Shown here: piece after piece, positions 1-7,822 of the stretch | Numbering within the stretch: position 1 is the stretch's first letter | Layout: every line of letters begins with the position of its first letter | Assembly: GCA_964440655.1 (NCBI GenBank) | Contig: CAYTTA010000010.1 | Coordinates: forward strand, 1 to 55,261 | Origin: CAYTTA01 sp964440655 | GTDB lineage: Bacteria; Bacteroidota; Rhodothermia; Balneolales; Balneolaceae | Reading direction: 5' to 3' | Length of the DNA: 55,261 nucleotides | Made by a program: the position numbers and the translations under genes | The notes under the pieces: model-generated | Databases searched by the model: none | Seen by the model: only the letters and a program-made list of their open reading frames with translations | What the model was told of the DNA's origin: nothing

Positions 1-27
1 ATTATCGAGCGTTGTTCTCGAACATGT

Positions 28-54
28 AAAAGGCCGGTTTATCCGGCCTTTTTT
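28..54 (+). terminator. Rho-independent terminator
   Basis: The arms AAGGCCGG and CCGGCCTT close a short TTTA-type loop and are followed by a run of T. The hairpin is nearly symmetrical, with A's on the 5' side, so it could work in both directions. It most likely ends a plus-strand transcript entering from outside the window. Confidence 0.75.
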
Positions 55-161
55 GATGATGCGTCTCCGATTGAATTGAGGTTTGGAGACTGGTAAAAAA
101 GAGAAGTATAAGACGGGGGATAACGTTTACCTTGTAACCACCCAAGAAAACAGACCAAAAT

Positions 162-205
162 AAAAAGCCCTGCAAACCGCACTCAAGAGCTTGGTTTGCA
201 AGGCC
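162..205 (-). terminator. Rho-independent terminator after tRNA-Val
   Basis: Read on the minus strand, GCCTTGCAAACC pairs with GGTTTGCAGGGC across a loop of about 14 nt and is followed by TTTTTATTTT. It lies about 12 bp past the 3' end of tRNA-Val, as expected for a short single-tRNA transcript. Confidence 0.75.
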
Positions 206-217
206 TTAGGGAGGGGT

Positions 218-291
218 GGGCGCTACTGGATTCGAACCAGTGACCCCCTGCTTGTAAGGCAGGTGCTCTGAACCAACTGAGCTAAGCGCCC
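218..291 (-). tRNA. tRNA-Val (anticodon TAC)
   Basis: The minus strand folds into a complete 74-nt cloverleaf. The acceptor GGGCGCT pairs with AGCGCCC, the D stem is GCTC/GAGC, the anticodon stem is CCTGC/GCAGG with loop CTTACAA, and the T arm is ACTGG-TTCGAAT-CCAGT. The anticodon TAC reads GUA and related valine codons. The 3' CCA is not encoded. It has its own promoter and terminator. Confidence 0.95.
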
Positions 292-302
292 GAAACAGAG
301 TC

Positions 303-333
303 CAAATATACGAACAAAAAGAGTGTCGGCAAA
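303..333 (-). promoter_or_regulatory. Bacteroidota-type promoter of tRNA-Val
   Basis: On the minus strand TTTG (330-333) is followed after exactly 19 bp by TATATTTG (303-310). This fits the known Bacteroidota primary-sigma consensus TTTG-N19-TAnnTTTG at every defined position. The expected start site is a few bases before the mature 5' end of the tRNA at 291. Confidence 0.75.
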
Positions 334-393
334 TGGATTGACACTCCTTTTTAATCTTTTGATCCGGAGGAATGGATAGCCTTCCACAGTGAG

Positions 394-414
394 AGTCCGG
401 GAGAGACCCGGACT
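394..414 (-). other. Perfect hairpin after the lytic transglycosylase gene
   Basis: AGTCCGGG and CCCGGACT form a perfect 8-bp stem with a 5-nt loop, about 48 bp past the stop of the minus-strand transglycosylase gene. No T run follows on either strand, so it is not a standard intrinsic terminator. It may protect the mRNA 3' end. Confidence 0.4.
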
Positions 415-461
415 GAAGCGCCTCCGCTCTCTGAGTGGGCTTTAGAGTGGTCGGTTGCCCG

Positions 462-1310
462 TCACATCGCCTGCGTGTAGAGAACCTCCGCCTCACGGGC
501 CAGCGACAATACCGCATCGGTATAGAGACGGCTCGGGTTGTACCGCATTACCGCTCCATCAATCGATCCGGTGATTTTCAGAAAATGTGCCAGATAGTTG
601 CCAATCGACATGATGTTGTTGTTCATATCGAAAATATCATCTCCTACAAACCACCGGTTCAATGAGTAGGGAATGAACTGCCCGTAGGACATGGCTCCCG
701 CATAGCTCGATTTCAGATCAAAAACATCCAGCTCATTCCGGCTTACGAACTTGAGCAGCTCCTCCAGCTGAGCTTTGGCAAAATCCGCCCGGTAGTTTTC
801 AGCATACATCGAGATATAGACATTGAGGGGGTTGTAGCGCCCGATGTTCTTGCCATAATCCGATTCGATTCCGATGATCGCCGCGATGACATAGAGAGGA
901 ATGTTGTAGGTCTCCTCGGCCTTCACCAGCTGATCATAGTGGGTCTGGATGAATCCGGTGATCCGGCTCTTCTTGTCTTCGTACCCCAGTCTCTGTTTGT
1001 ACTCTTCAAAGGAGGGTGATTTTCTTTCAGCGGAATTTCGAAAACGGTCACCGATTCCTTCATAAAGCTGAAATCGGGAATCATCCACCATTATCTGAAG
1101 GTCGTACCCTTTTTTCGTGAATTCCTCGATCAGTGACTGAACTGCAGGCGGGTGATTTTTATCCATCCCTTTCGCATTCAGGCTTTTGTACGATGTTGTC
1201 GGAAATGCCGGAAAAGCTTGTAACTCTCTTGTTTGTAATGGGTTGAATGCAATAAAAAATGCAAGCAGAAGGAGAGCTCCCTGATAGATATAACGGAATG
1301 ATTTTTTCAT
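462..1310 (-). CDS. MltB-like lytic murein transglycosylase
   Basis: This enzyme cleaves the MurNAc-GlcNAc bond of peptidoglycan, forming 1,6-anhydro ends, probably in the periplasm. The 282-residue product starts MKKSFRY and has a hydrophobic segment at about 11-23 that should act as a signal peptide or anchor. The motif AAIIGIESDYG (about 143-153) carries the likely catalytic Glu149, and GAMSYGQFIPYS (about 205-216) matches the second conserved block of the MltB (GH103) family. I chose the start at 1310 because residues further upstream look like translated leader and a good promoter lies at 1356-1387. There is no peptidoglycan-binding domain. It stands alone, with a strong hairpin downstream. 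Confidence 0.85.
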   Translation of the reverse strand: MKKSFRYIYQGALLLLAFFIAFNPLQTRELQAFPAFPTTSYKSLNAKGMDKNHPPAVQSLIEEFTKKGYDLQIMVDDSRFQLYEGIGDRFRNSAERKSPSFEEYKQRLGYEDKKSRITGFIQTHYDQLVKAEETYNIPLYVIAAIIGIESDYGKNIGRYNPLNVYISMYAENYRADFAKAQLEELLKFVSRNELDVFDLKSSYAGAMSYGQFIPYSLNRWFVGDDIFDMNNNIMSIGNYLAHFLKITGSIDGAVMRYNPSRLYTDAVLSLAREAEVLYTQAM

Positions 1311-1355
1311 CGGATCTTCGAGAAGTAACATAGAGTTGCCAATGGAGTACGGCAA

Positions 1356-1387
1356 CAAAGATAAGTCATAACAGTCACTTAAGTCAA
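1356..1387 (-). promoter_or_regulatory. Promoter of the lytic transglycosylase gene
   Basis: On the minus strand TTGACT (1382-1387) and TATCTTTG (1356-1363) are separated by 18 bp. The second box fits the Bacteroidota TAnnTTTG element exactly. Transcription would begin near 1350, giving a leader of about 40 nt before the chosen start at 1310. The same TTGACT-N18-TATCTT arrangement recurs at 55070-55101. Confidence 0.6.
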
Positions 1388-1584
1388 TCAAAATGTCTCA
1401 TTTTTGTGCAGATAAGCGGGAAAACAAGAGACGAGTACTGTATCCTTATGAATGGCAGGCGACTGGATGAATTCGGGAAGAAGAGAGGTGGAAGAAGAAA
1501 GGAATGGGGCTTTCAGCATAAAAGTTCACAATAATGAACATTATAATACTCTAACTGTTAAGTGTTTACTGGTACGAAGATTTC

Positions 1585-1615
1585 TTTTTTATTAAAGCAG
1601 GAGTGCGTATATTTT
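1585..1615 (+). promoter_or_regulatory. Possible promoter of the small gene at 1652
   Basis: TTTT (1585-1588), 19 bp, then TATATTTT (1608-1615) approximates the Bacteroidota consensus, with the final G and the -33 G missing. It sits about 37 bp before the ATG at 1652. The rest of the 341-bp spacer from 1311 to 1651 shows only the divergent transglycosylase promoter. Confidence 0.35.
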
Positions 1616-1651
1616 AGGTATTGAAATGATGTGAACAAAAGGAAATCTAAA

Positions 1652-1912
1652 ATGGGAAAGATGGATATTAAGTTTGTCAATCGAACGCAGATCAAATCCA
1701 GCAAACGCAGGTCGTCAAAATTCAAGCCTCTTATGGAAGCACTGGACAGACTGGAGCCGGGAGGGGATGCGGTCGAAGTCTCTTACACCAATGAAAAGAG
1801 TGTAAATTCAATGAGAACCGCCGTTTACCAGTACAATCAGGAGAATAATGTAAAAATAAAGAGCGGCAAGGATTCTGCGAATAAAAAAATCTATTTCTAC
1901 CGAGTAAAATAA
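1652..1912 (+). CDS. Small basic protein of unknown function
   Basis: I do not recognise this 86-residue protein. It starts MGKMDIKFVN and is rich in lysine and arginine (for example KSSKRRSSKFK near residues 13-23), then has an acidic stretch around LEPGGDAVEV and a basic C-terminus ending FYRVK. There are no membrane segments and no cysteines. I prefer ATG 1652 over the in-frame GTG at 1631 because AAAGGAAA stands just upstream. It is a single gene, convergent with glpD. A nucleic-acid-binding role would fit the charge pattern but is only a guess. Confidence 0.6.
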   Translation: MGKMDIKFVNRTQIKSSKRRSSKFKPLMEALDRLEPGGDAVEVSYTNEKSVNSMRTAVYQYNQENNVKIKSGKDSANKKIYFYRVK

Positions 1913-1931
1913 ATTAGAGAGAAAGCTGTCA

Positions 1932-1969
1932 TCTTCTCTTGGTTATGCACTGAGAAGAGAGATCAGTGC
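1932..1969. other. Two overlapping, mutually exclusive hairpins
   Basis: TCTTCTC (1932-1938) can pair with GAGAAGA (1952-1958), while GCACTGA (1947-1953) can pair with TCAGTGC (1963-1969). The two stems share bases, so only one can form at a time. The second includes the glpD stop codon. Neither is followed by a T run. The site lies between the convergent glpD and the small gene at 1652. Confidence 0.35.
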
Positions 1970-3594
1970 GCGAAAGGCAGGTACCGCCTGGCTATTTCCC
2001 TGAACTCCCGGATTTGAATTTCTTCCCACTTTTTATCCAGTTTCAGTTCAATTGCCAGCCATTTCGCTACAGTGGGAGCGATCTCCATGCTGGCCTTCGC
2101 GTCGAGCAGCAATGAACGGCTTCTTCTGCTCAATACATCTTCCACCGTTCGGGCCATCTCCTTGCGTGCGGCCCAGATAATTTCTGCAGGCCGCACGGGG
2201 AGATCCGGATGGAGTGGAGCATCCCCATCCGGGATTTCATTTTCGATGGTTTTCAGAGCCTCGGCATCGGAGCCGTACCCCCGCCAGTGGGGCGGAATGG
2301 AGGGAGAGAGGGTGTCGGTCCACCCATGAATGGGCAGTCTGTCTGTTCTGCAGGCCCTTCTTTCAAGCCCGGCCACTTCTGCAGCCCGGTCGATGACATC
2401 CTCAGCCATTTTCCGGTAGGTGGTCCATTTGCCACCGGTGATGGTGATCAGGCCGGAGCGATCCATAAGAATGGTATGATCCCGTGAGAGGTTCTTGGTA
2501 CTCTCATTGCTGTCGGCCTGAACCAGCGGTCTGACTCCGGCAAAAAGACTTTTTATGTCCCCGTAATCGGGTTTGTGAATCAGGTAGCAGGAGATGTGCG
2601 ACAGGAGGAACTCGACCTCCTCTTTGAGTGCAACCGGTTCGAGTTCAGCGTTCGCGACCGGGGTGTCGGTTGTGCCTACCACAACCCGATCATGCCAGGG
2701 TACGGCAAAGAGGACGCGTCCATCTTCCGTACGGGGGATAAGAAGCGCACTTCGTCCCGGCTGGAACCGGCGATCAAGAACGATATGAGCACCCTGGCTG
2801 AGTTGCAGAATGGGTTTGACCGATCGGTTATCCATCCTGCGAACCTCGTCGGAGAAGATCCCTCCCGCATTGATCACCGCTTTGGCATGGATCGGAAAAG
2901 TTTCGCCCGTTTCCATATCCTTCGCCTCGACACCGGAAACACGTTCATTCTCTTTCAGAATGGAGATGGCCTTGACGTAGTTGAGAGCGATCCCCTTCTC
3001 TTCAAAAATGGTGCGCATCAGCGCGATGGCCAGGCGGGCATCATCGAATTGTCCATCATAATAGCGGACTCCGCCCCCAAGTCCTTCTTTCCGGAGTGTC
3101 GGAACCTCCCGGATTGTTTCGGAAACGCTGAGTCGCCTGGAGCGGCCAAAGTTGTCCGGTCCGGCGAGCAGGTCGTAGATTTTCAGCCCGGTCGAGTAGA
3201 AGGGCTTTTCCCACCATCGGTAGCCCGGGATGACAAAGGACTCTTCACGGACGATATGAGGTGCATTCCGGGCGAGCAGCTTCCGTTCATGGAGCGCATC
3301 GAAGACCAGAGAGACATTCCCTTGCTGGAGGTAGCGGACCCCTCCGTGGATCAGTTTCGTGCTCCGGCTGGAGGTAGCCTTGCTGAAATCATGCTGCTCG
3401 ATCAAAAGGGTCTTGTAGCCTCTGGAGGCGGCATCGAGTGCGGCGCCCAGTCCGGTCGCCCCGCCTCCGATGACAAGAATATCCCAGGTTCCCTTCTCCT
3501 GCCGGACGGTTTCTAGTATGGAGTCTCTGTCCAGGATGATCTCTGCACCTACCCTTTTACCCAGTTTTTGGAACGGGATACAGCCCGGTTCCAT
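1963..3594 (-). CDS. glpD: Aerobic glycerol-3-phosphate dehydrogenase
   Basis: This membrane-associated flavoprotein oxidises glycerol 3-phosphate to dihydroxyacetone phosphate and passes electrons to quinone. The 543-residue product has the FAD-binding motif VIGGGATGLG at about 41-50, the GlpD-type segment SSRSTKLIHGGVRYLQ at about 75-90, and ITGGKWTTYR near residue 393. The C-terminal domain is full length. The ATG at 3594 lies inside the end of glpK, giving a 46-bp overlap, and the first 30 or so residues are poorly conserved, so the true start may be a little downstream. It is the last gene of the glpK-glpD pair, which points to glycerol as a carbon source. Confidence 0.95.
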   Translation of the reverse strand: MEPGCIPFQKLGKRVGAEIILDRDSILETVRQEKGTWDILVIGGGATGLGAALDAASRGYKTLLIEQHDFSKATSSRSTKLIHGGVRYLQQGNVSLVFDALHERKLLARNAPHIVREESFVIPGYRWWEKPFYSTGLKIYDLLAGPDNFGRSRRLSVSETIREVPTLRKEGLGGGVRYYDGQFDDARLAIALMRTIFEEKGIALNYVKAISILKENERVSGVEAKDMETGETFPIHAKAVINAGGIFSDEVRRMDNRSVKPILQLSQGAHIVLDRRFQPGRSALLIPRTEDGRVLFAVPWHDRVVVGTTDTPVANAELEPVALKEEVEFLLSHISCYLIHKPDYGDIKSLFAGVRPLVQADSNESTKNLSRDHTILMDRSGLITITGGKWTTYRKMAEDVIDRAAEVAGLERRACRTDRLPIHGWTDTLSPSIPPHWRGYGSDAEALKTIENEIPDGDAPLHPDLPVRPAEIIWAARKEMARTVEDVLSRRSRSLLLDAKASMEIAPTVAKWLAIELKLDKKWEEIQIREFREIARRYLPFAH

Positions 3595-5039
3595 CCTTCA
3601 ACCAGACGGCTTCGGTCCTGGTCCTGCATGGCAGGTTTAAATCTCTTTTCGATCTCCCAGTTTCCGGAGATGGTCTCAAGGGAGTCCCAGAAACCGCAGG
3701 CCAGTCCTGCCAGGTAACCCGCCCCGAGGGCAGTGGTCTCGGTTATGGTGGGACGGACAACCGGAACATCGAGAATATCGGCCTGGAACTGCATGAGCAG
3801 ATTGTTTACGGAGGCTCCTCCATCCACCCGCAGTTCGGTTAGACGGATGCCTGCATCCGATTCCATGGCCCGCAGAAGATCGGCACTCTGATAGGCAATC
3901 GAGTCGAGAGCGGCGCGGGCGATCTGTCCAGGACCGGTTCCTCTTGTAATTCCCACAAGCGCCCCACGGGCGTAGGGATCCCAATGTGGAGCGCCAAGTC
4001 CGGAAAAAGCCGGGACGAGATAGACACCATCCGTGCTTTCCGCTTTTCGTGCCAGTTCCTCCACTTCGGATGAGTGGCGGATGATTCCAAGGCCGTCCCG
4101 GAGCCACTGTACAACGGCCCCACCAATAAAGACACTTCCTTCCAGAGCGTAATACGTTTTGCCATCAAGCTGCCAGGCGATGGTGGTGAGAAGGTTGTTT
4201 CTCGACTCCACCGGCTTCTCCCCCGTCTGCATGAGCATGAAGCAGCCGGTTCCGTAGGTGTTCTTTGCCATGCCCGGCCGGGTGCAGATCTGTCCGAAAA
4301 GTGCCGCCTGCTGATCCCCTGCAATCCCGGAGATGGTGACGGGTGTGCTGAAGATATCCGGACCGGTCTGCCCGTAGATCTCGCTGCTGGAACGCACCTC
4401 AGGCAGCATGGAGGGGGGCAGGTCCAGAATCTCCAGAAGCTCCTCATCCCATTCGAGCGAGTGGATATTGAAGAGCAGAGTCCGGCTTGCGTTGGTCACA
4501 TCGGTTACATGAACTTTTCCATCGGTCAGTTTCCAGACCAGCCAGCTGTCGACCGTTCCGAAGAGAAGATCTCCGTTATCGGCTGCGGCCCGGGCTCCTT
4601 CCACATTGTCCAAAATCCATCGGATCTTGGTCCCCGAAAAATAGGGATCGAGTACCAGGCCAGTCTTCTTCCGGAAAAGTTCCTCATGCCCCTCTTGTTT
4701 CAATTGATCGCAAAGCGGCGCAGTGCGCCGGTCCTGCCATACGATGGCATTGTAGACCGGATTGCCGGTTTTCCGGTTCCATACAACGGTTGTCTCCCGC
4801 TGATTGGTGATGCCGATGGCCGCAATCTCAGCCGCCGTTACTCCTGCCCGGGAGAGTGCTTCCGAGGCCACACCGATCTGCGAGGACCAGATATCAATCG
4901 GATCATGCTCCACCCATCCGGGCCGGGGAAAAATCTGTGGGAACTCTTTTTGTGCCAGTGAACGGATTCCACCGTTATGATCGAAGAGGATGGCACGTGA
5001 ACTGGTGGTTCCCTGGTCGAAAGAGAGGATGTAAGCCAT
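3549..5039 (-). CDS. glpK: Glycerol kinase
   Basis: The enzyme phosphorylates glycerol with ATP in the cytoplasm to give glycerol 3-phosphate, the substrate of the adjacent glpD product. The 496 residues match the FGGY kinase family in length. The N-terminal ATP-binding loop is FDQGTTSSRA (about 7-16), NQRETTVVWNRKTG follows near 88, and DGGASVNNLLMQFQAD lies near 408. The gene is 78 bp downstream of yraN on the same strand. No glycerol facilitator gene (glpF) is present in the window, although a periplasmic glycerophosphodiesterase at 28212 could also feed this route. Confidence 0.96.
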   Translation of the reverse strand: MAYILSFDQGTTSSRAILFDHNGGIRSLAQKEFPQIFPRPGWVEHDPIDIWSSQIGVASEALSRAGVTAAEIAAIGITNQRETTVVWNRKTGNPVYNAIVWQDRRTAPLCDQLKQEGHEELFRKKTGLVLDPYFSGTKIRWILDNVEGARAAADNGDLLFGTVDSWLVWKLTDGKVHVTDVTNASRTLLFNIHSLEWDEELLEILDLPPSMLPEVRSSSEIYGQTGPDIFSTPVTISGIAGDQQAALFGQICTRPGMAKNTYGTGCFMLMQTGEKPVESRNNLLTTIAWQLDGKTYYALEGSVFIGGAVVQWLRDGLGIIRHSSEVEELARKAESTDGVYLVPAFSGLGAPHWDPYARGALVGITRGTGPGQIARAALDSIAYQSADLLRAMESDAGIRLTELRVDGGASVNNLLMQFQADILDVPVVRPTITETTALGAGYLAGLACGFWDSLETISGNWEIEKRFKPAMQDQDRSRLVEGWNRAVSRSKNWVKG

Positions 5040-5117
5040 GTTCGCGGGTTCGTTTCAGTCGGACCGAGGAGAGGGGCTTCAGCGACCGGGATTCCGATGC
5101 CGGAGTTGTTCAATCTT

Positions 5118-5477
5118 CTAGAAGGCGTCCCGGAAATGTCGGATATCGGGTGCCTCGTTCCCCTTCTGGATGATGGAAATCACATCGAAACGGGCCGGGG
5201 ACCCTTCCATCTTCCGTTCATACATCCACGCCTCGGCGGCCTTGTAGATGTTTTTGATTTTTGCCTGATCGACAAACTCTTCAGGATGGCCGAACCGGAT
5301 GTCCGACCGGGATTTCACTTCGACAAAGACGATACACTCATTATCGTAGGCAACGATATCAACTTCTGACCGCATAAAAAAATAATTCTGATCCAGGATG
5401 ATCCACCCCTTGGCCTCCAGCCAGGCGGCTGCAATTTTTTCTGCCTCTTCTCCCCTTTCTCTTGTACTCTTTTTCAT
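5118..5477 (-). CDS. YraN/UPF0102 family nuclease-like protein
   Basis: This 119-residue protein belongs to the YraN (UPF0102) family, which has a PD-(D/E)XK nuclease-like fold and is often annotated as a putative endonuclease; its cellular role is not settled. The family pattern GEEAEKIAAAWLEAKGW at about 9-25 is followed by the likely catalytic residues in RSEVDIVAYDN and FVEVKSR (about 37-57). It is 24 bp downstream of the GbsR-like regulator and precedes glpK. Length is normal for the family. Confidence 0.85.
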   Translation of the reverse strand: MKKSTRERGEEAEKIAAAWLEAKGWIILDQNYFFMRSEVDIVAYDNECIVFVEVKSRSDIRFGHPEEFVDQAKIKNIYKAAEAWMYERKMEGSPARFDVISIIQKGNEAPDIRHFRDAF

Positions 5478-5501
5478 CTTCAGCTCCTTGGATTTGCTGT
5501 T

Positions 5502-6074
5502 TCACTCTTCCGGTCTCCGCCCGACCATGGAGTTCCAGGTTTCGGCAAGTCTCACGATCTGTTTTAGGTACTGGATCCCCCGGGTGTTGATAAAGGGCAG
5601 AAGGGCGTGAGTGAATCGGTCGAACATCTGCAGGAAGTGGACAAAATCATCAATCCGTTCCTTGAATTCCCTGGCCTCTTCCGATTCCGGAATGTCGCTT
5701 TCAAATCGCAGGGAGAGCTGCTCCAGACTGCTCTGGATCGGGGCGATCTCTCTCTGCTGCCGTTCACGGATCAGAGTGGAGACCATCTTCCAGATCTCCT
5801 TCTCTGCCGTATAGTAATCTTTCCGGCTCCCTTCAACAGGGACCTTGTGTACAAGGTCCCACTGCTGAAGGTTGCGGAGGTTCATGCTGGCATTTCCCCG
5901 GCTGATCCGGAGTTTCTCCATGATGGTGTCGGTGTCGAGGGGTCGGGCCTCGGCGTATAGGAGCGCATGGATCTGTGCCATTGTCTTGTTTATTCCCCAC
6001 GCCGATGCCATTTCGCCCCAGAGGAGTACGAACTCCCCGACCGCTTCACGATATGGATCTGATCCGCCAGCCAT
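5502..6074 (-). CDS. GbsR/MarR-family transcriptional regulator
   Basis: This 190-residue winged-helix regulator resembles GbsR proteins, which control glycine-betaine synthesis in Bacillus and related osmotic functions elsewhere. The opening EFVLLWGEMASAWGINK and the helix-turn-helix region TDTIMEKLRISRGNASMNL (about 48-66) are typical, and SRKDYYTAEKEIWKM follows the wing. A longer helical C-terminal part probably mediates dimerisation. It begins 8 bp after the fmdB-like stop and precedes yraN, glpK and glpD, so it may act on its own operon. No betaine-synthesis gene is in the window and its target is unknown. Confidence 0.8.
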   Translation of the reverse strand: MAGGSDPYREAVGEFVLLWGEMASAWGINKTMAQIHALLYAEARPLDTDTIMEKLRISRGNASMNLRNLQQWDLVHKVPVEGSRKDYYTAEKEIWKMVSTLIRERQQREIAPIQSSLEQLSLRFESDIPESEEAREFKERIDDFVHFLQMFDRFTHALLPFINTRGIQYLKQIVRLAETWNSMVGRRPEE

Positions 6075-6082
6075 TTCAGGGA

Positions 6083-6310
6083 TCAGACATCCCCTCCGGC
6101 ACCGGAAGCACTGTTGGCACCTCCGGAGGAGTCACTTTTGTAGTCTGTCACATACCATCCGTCTCCTTTATAGAGAACACCGCCTCCCCCCGAAATCATC
6201 CGGGTCACTTTTTGTCCGGTCTCGGGACAGGTCTTCAGTGGTTCATCGTTTATTCCCTGACGGTATTCGAAGATGGTACCGTCCTCACGTCTGTACTCAT
6301 AAGTTGGCAT
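6083..6310 (-). CDS. FmdB-like small protein with degenerate zinc ribbon
   Basis: This 75-residue protein starts MPTYEYRREDG and ends with the FmdB-type segment YKGDGWYVTDYK followed by a Gly/Ser/Ala tail. FmdB-family proteins are small putative regulators with two CxxC pairs that bind zinc. Here the first pair is replaced by REDG and the second is reduced to CPETG, leaving one cysteine, so classical zinc binding is unlikely. It sits 8 bp upstream of the GbsR-like gene and probably heads the operon running to glpD. Confidence 0.75.
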   Translation of the reverse strand: MPTYEYRREDGTIFEYRQGINDEPLKTCPETGQKVTRMISGGGGVLYKGDGWYVTDYKSDSSGGANSASGAGGDV

Positions 6311-6465
6311 AGCATCACCTACCAGGTTTTTCGTTTCATGGCATGACGCTCCATCCGGAGCCGCCGCTTCGTTTTTAAAGCTCTTGCTGGTCCTGCGGAT
6401 CTCCGCGACGGCCTGGTCGAAAAGGGTTCAGTTTCGCCTTCCCGTGATGCGAATCGGGGAGGCGG

Positions 6466-6500
6466 GGCCGGAAGCTTCGCCACGGAAACTCCTTCCGGCC
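6466..6500 (-). other. Perfect 9-bp stem-loop after the aminotransferase gene
   Basis: GGCCGGAAG and CTTCCGGCC form a perfect 9-bp stem around a 17-nt loop, starting 19 bp past the aminotransferase stop. No T run follows on the minus strand. It lies in the 208-bp spacer before the fmdB-like gene and may separate or stabilise the two mRNA parts. Confidence 0.4.
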
Positions 6501-6518
6501 GCCAGTGCCATCCTGAAA

Positions 6519-7712
6519 TCAGGAGAGCTCTTCCAGACCTTTTTTCAGTCGCCGGATCGCTTCCTGCAACTGCTCCATGGAAGAGGCGTAACTGATCCGG
6601 AACCCGGTGGGCTCACCGAACGCATCGCCGGGGACCGCTGCCACACCGTGGTGCTCCAGAAGATAGATGCAGAGGTCGGTGGAGGTTTCTATCAGCTGGC
6701 CATCGGCGGTTCTTTTCCCGAAATAGCTGGAACAGTCGGGAAAGACGTAGAATGCACCGGCAGGCACGAAACAGCGAAGGCCGGGAATTTCTCGCAGTGC
6801 ACCGACGATGTAGTCTCTCCGCTCTCGGAAGGCCTCTCTCATTCGGATGACATCATCCAGGGACCCCCGATAAGCCGCTTCGCCCGCTTTCTGGGAGATG
6901 GTGGAAGGGGCTGAGGTCTCCTGGCTCTGGATTTTAGCCACTGCCTGGACAATTGAGTCGGGTCCGGCAATATAACCGAGGCGCCATCCGGTCATGGCGA
7001 ACCCTTTTGAGAATCCGTTCACCACAACGGTTCTCTCCTTCAGATCGGGGGCAGCCTGCAGGATGCTCTGATGCTCCCCGTCGAAGACGATGTACTCATA
7101 GATTTCATCAGAGAGGATAAGGACATCGGGATGGGCGCGCAGCACTTCAGCCAGTCCCTCCAGTTCCTCCCGGCTGTACATGGAGCCGGTCGGGTTGGAT
7201 GGTGAACAGAGAATCAGGGCTTTCGTCCGTTCGGTCAGGGCCTTCTCCAGTTCTTCCGGCTTCAGCTTGAAATCATTCTCGATCGATGTTTTGACGATGA
7301 CGGGTGTCCCGTCGGCCAGTTTGACCATTTCCGGATAGGAGACCCAAAAGGGAGCCGGAATGATCACTTCATCTCCGGGATCCACTGTGGCGAAAAGTGT
7401 GAAGCCGATCGACTGTTTGGCTCCGTTTGAAACCACGATCTGTTCGGGTCGATACTCCAGCTGGTTGTCCCGGCGAAGCTTCTCGACGATCGCTTCACGA
7501 AGTTCCGGCGTTCCGGTATTGACCGTATAGCCATGGTGTCCCTCTTCAATGGCGCGGATCGCCGCATCACAAATATGTTTCGGGGTCTTGAAATCGGGTT
7601 CACCGGCGCTGAGGGAGATGACGGAGCGCCCCTGACGGGCCAGCTCCTTGGCTTTGGCAGTAACTTTCAGCGTTTCAGAAGGGGAGAGATTCTTTGCCCG
7701 TTGTGATATCAT
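6519..7712 (-). CDS. Aspartate aminotransferase, class I (Ib subgroup)
   Basis: This PLP enzyme probably interconverts aspartate and 2-oxoglutarate with oxaloacetate and glutamate in the cytosol. The 397-residue length is normal. Visible active-site elements are SLSAGEPDF (33-41), SPSNPTG with Asn173, SDEIYEY with Asp202 and Tyr205, and the PLP lysine Lys236 in NGFSKGFAMTGWRLGY. The C-terminal arginine in GFRISYASS binds the substrate carboxylate. The family includes enzymes that also accept prephenate or other acids, so exact specificity is inferred. It lies 110 bp downstream of coaD. Confidence 0.9.
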   Translation of the reverse strand: MISQRAKNLSPSETLKVTAKAKELARQGRSVISLSAGEPDFKTPKHICDAAIRAIEEGHHGYTVNTGTPELREAIVEKLRRDNQLEYRPEQIVVSNGAKQSIGFTLFATVDPGDEVIIPAPFWVSYPEMVKLADGTPVIVKTSIENDFKLKPEELEKALTERTKALILCSPSNPTGSMYSREELEGLAEVLRAHPDVLILSDEIYEYIVFDGEHQSILQAAPDLKERTVVVNGFSKGFAMTGWRLGYIAGPDSIVQAVAKIQSQETSAPSTISQKAGEAAYRGSLDDVIRMREAFRERRDYIVGALREIPGLRCFVPAGAFYVFPDCSSYFGKRTADGQLIETSTDLCIYLLEHHGVAAVPGDAFGEPTGFRISYASSMEQLQEAIRRLKKGLEELS

Positions 7713-7822
7713 AACTGGATTGTTCTAGGGTGGATCGTGGCATCATTTCAAACCCCTAATAATAAAGAAAACAGGGTCCGAAAGCCATAGAGCGCCCCCT
7801 CAATCCATGGAGGGACGCTTCT

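Noticed and set aside
2575..3516. A 313-codon plus-strand frame opposite glpD
   Set aside because: It is a shadow of the glpD codons, with no family motif or ribosome site.
6300..6518. A 27-codon frame and GC-rich inverted segments in the fmdB-aminotransferase spacer
   Set aside because: No ribosome site or conserved pattern; the inverted repeat is listed as a hairpin only.
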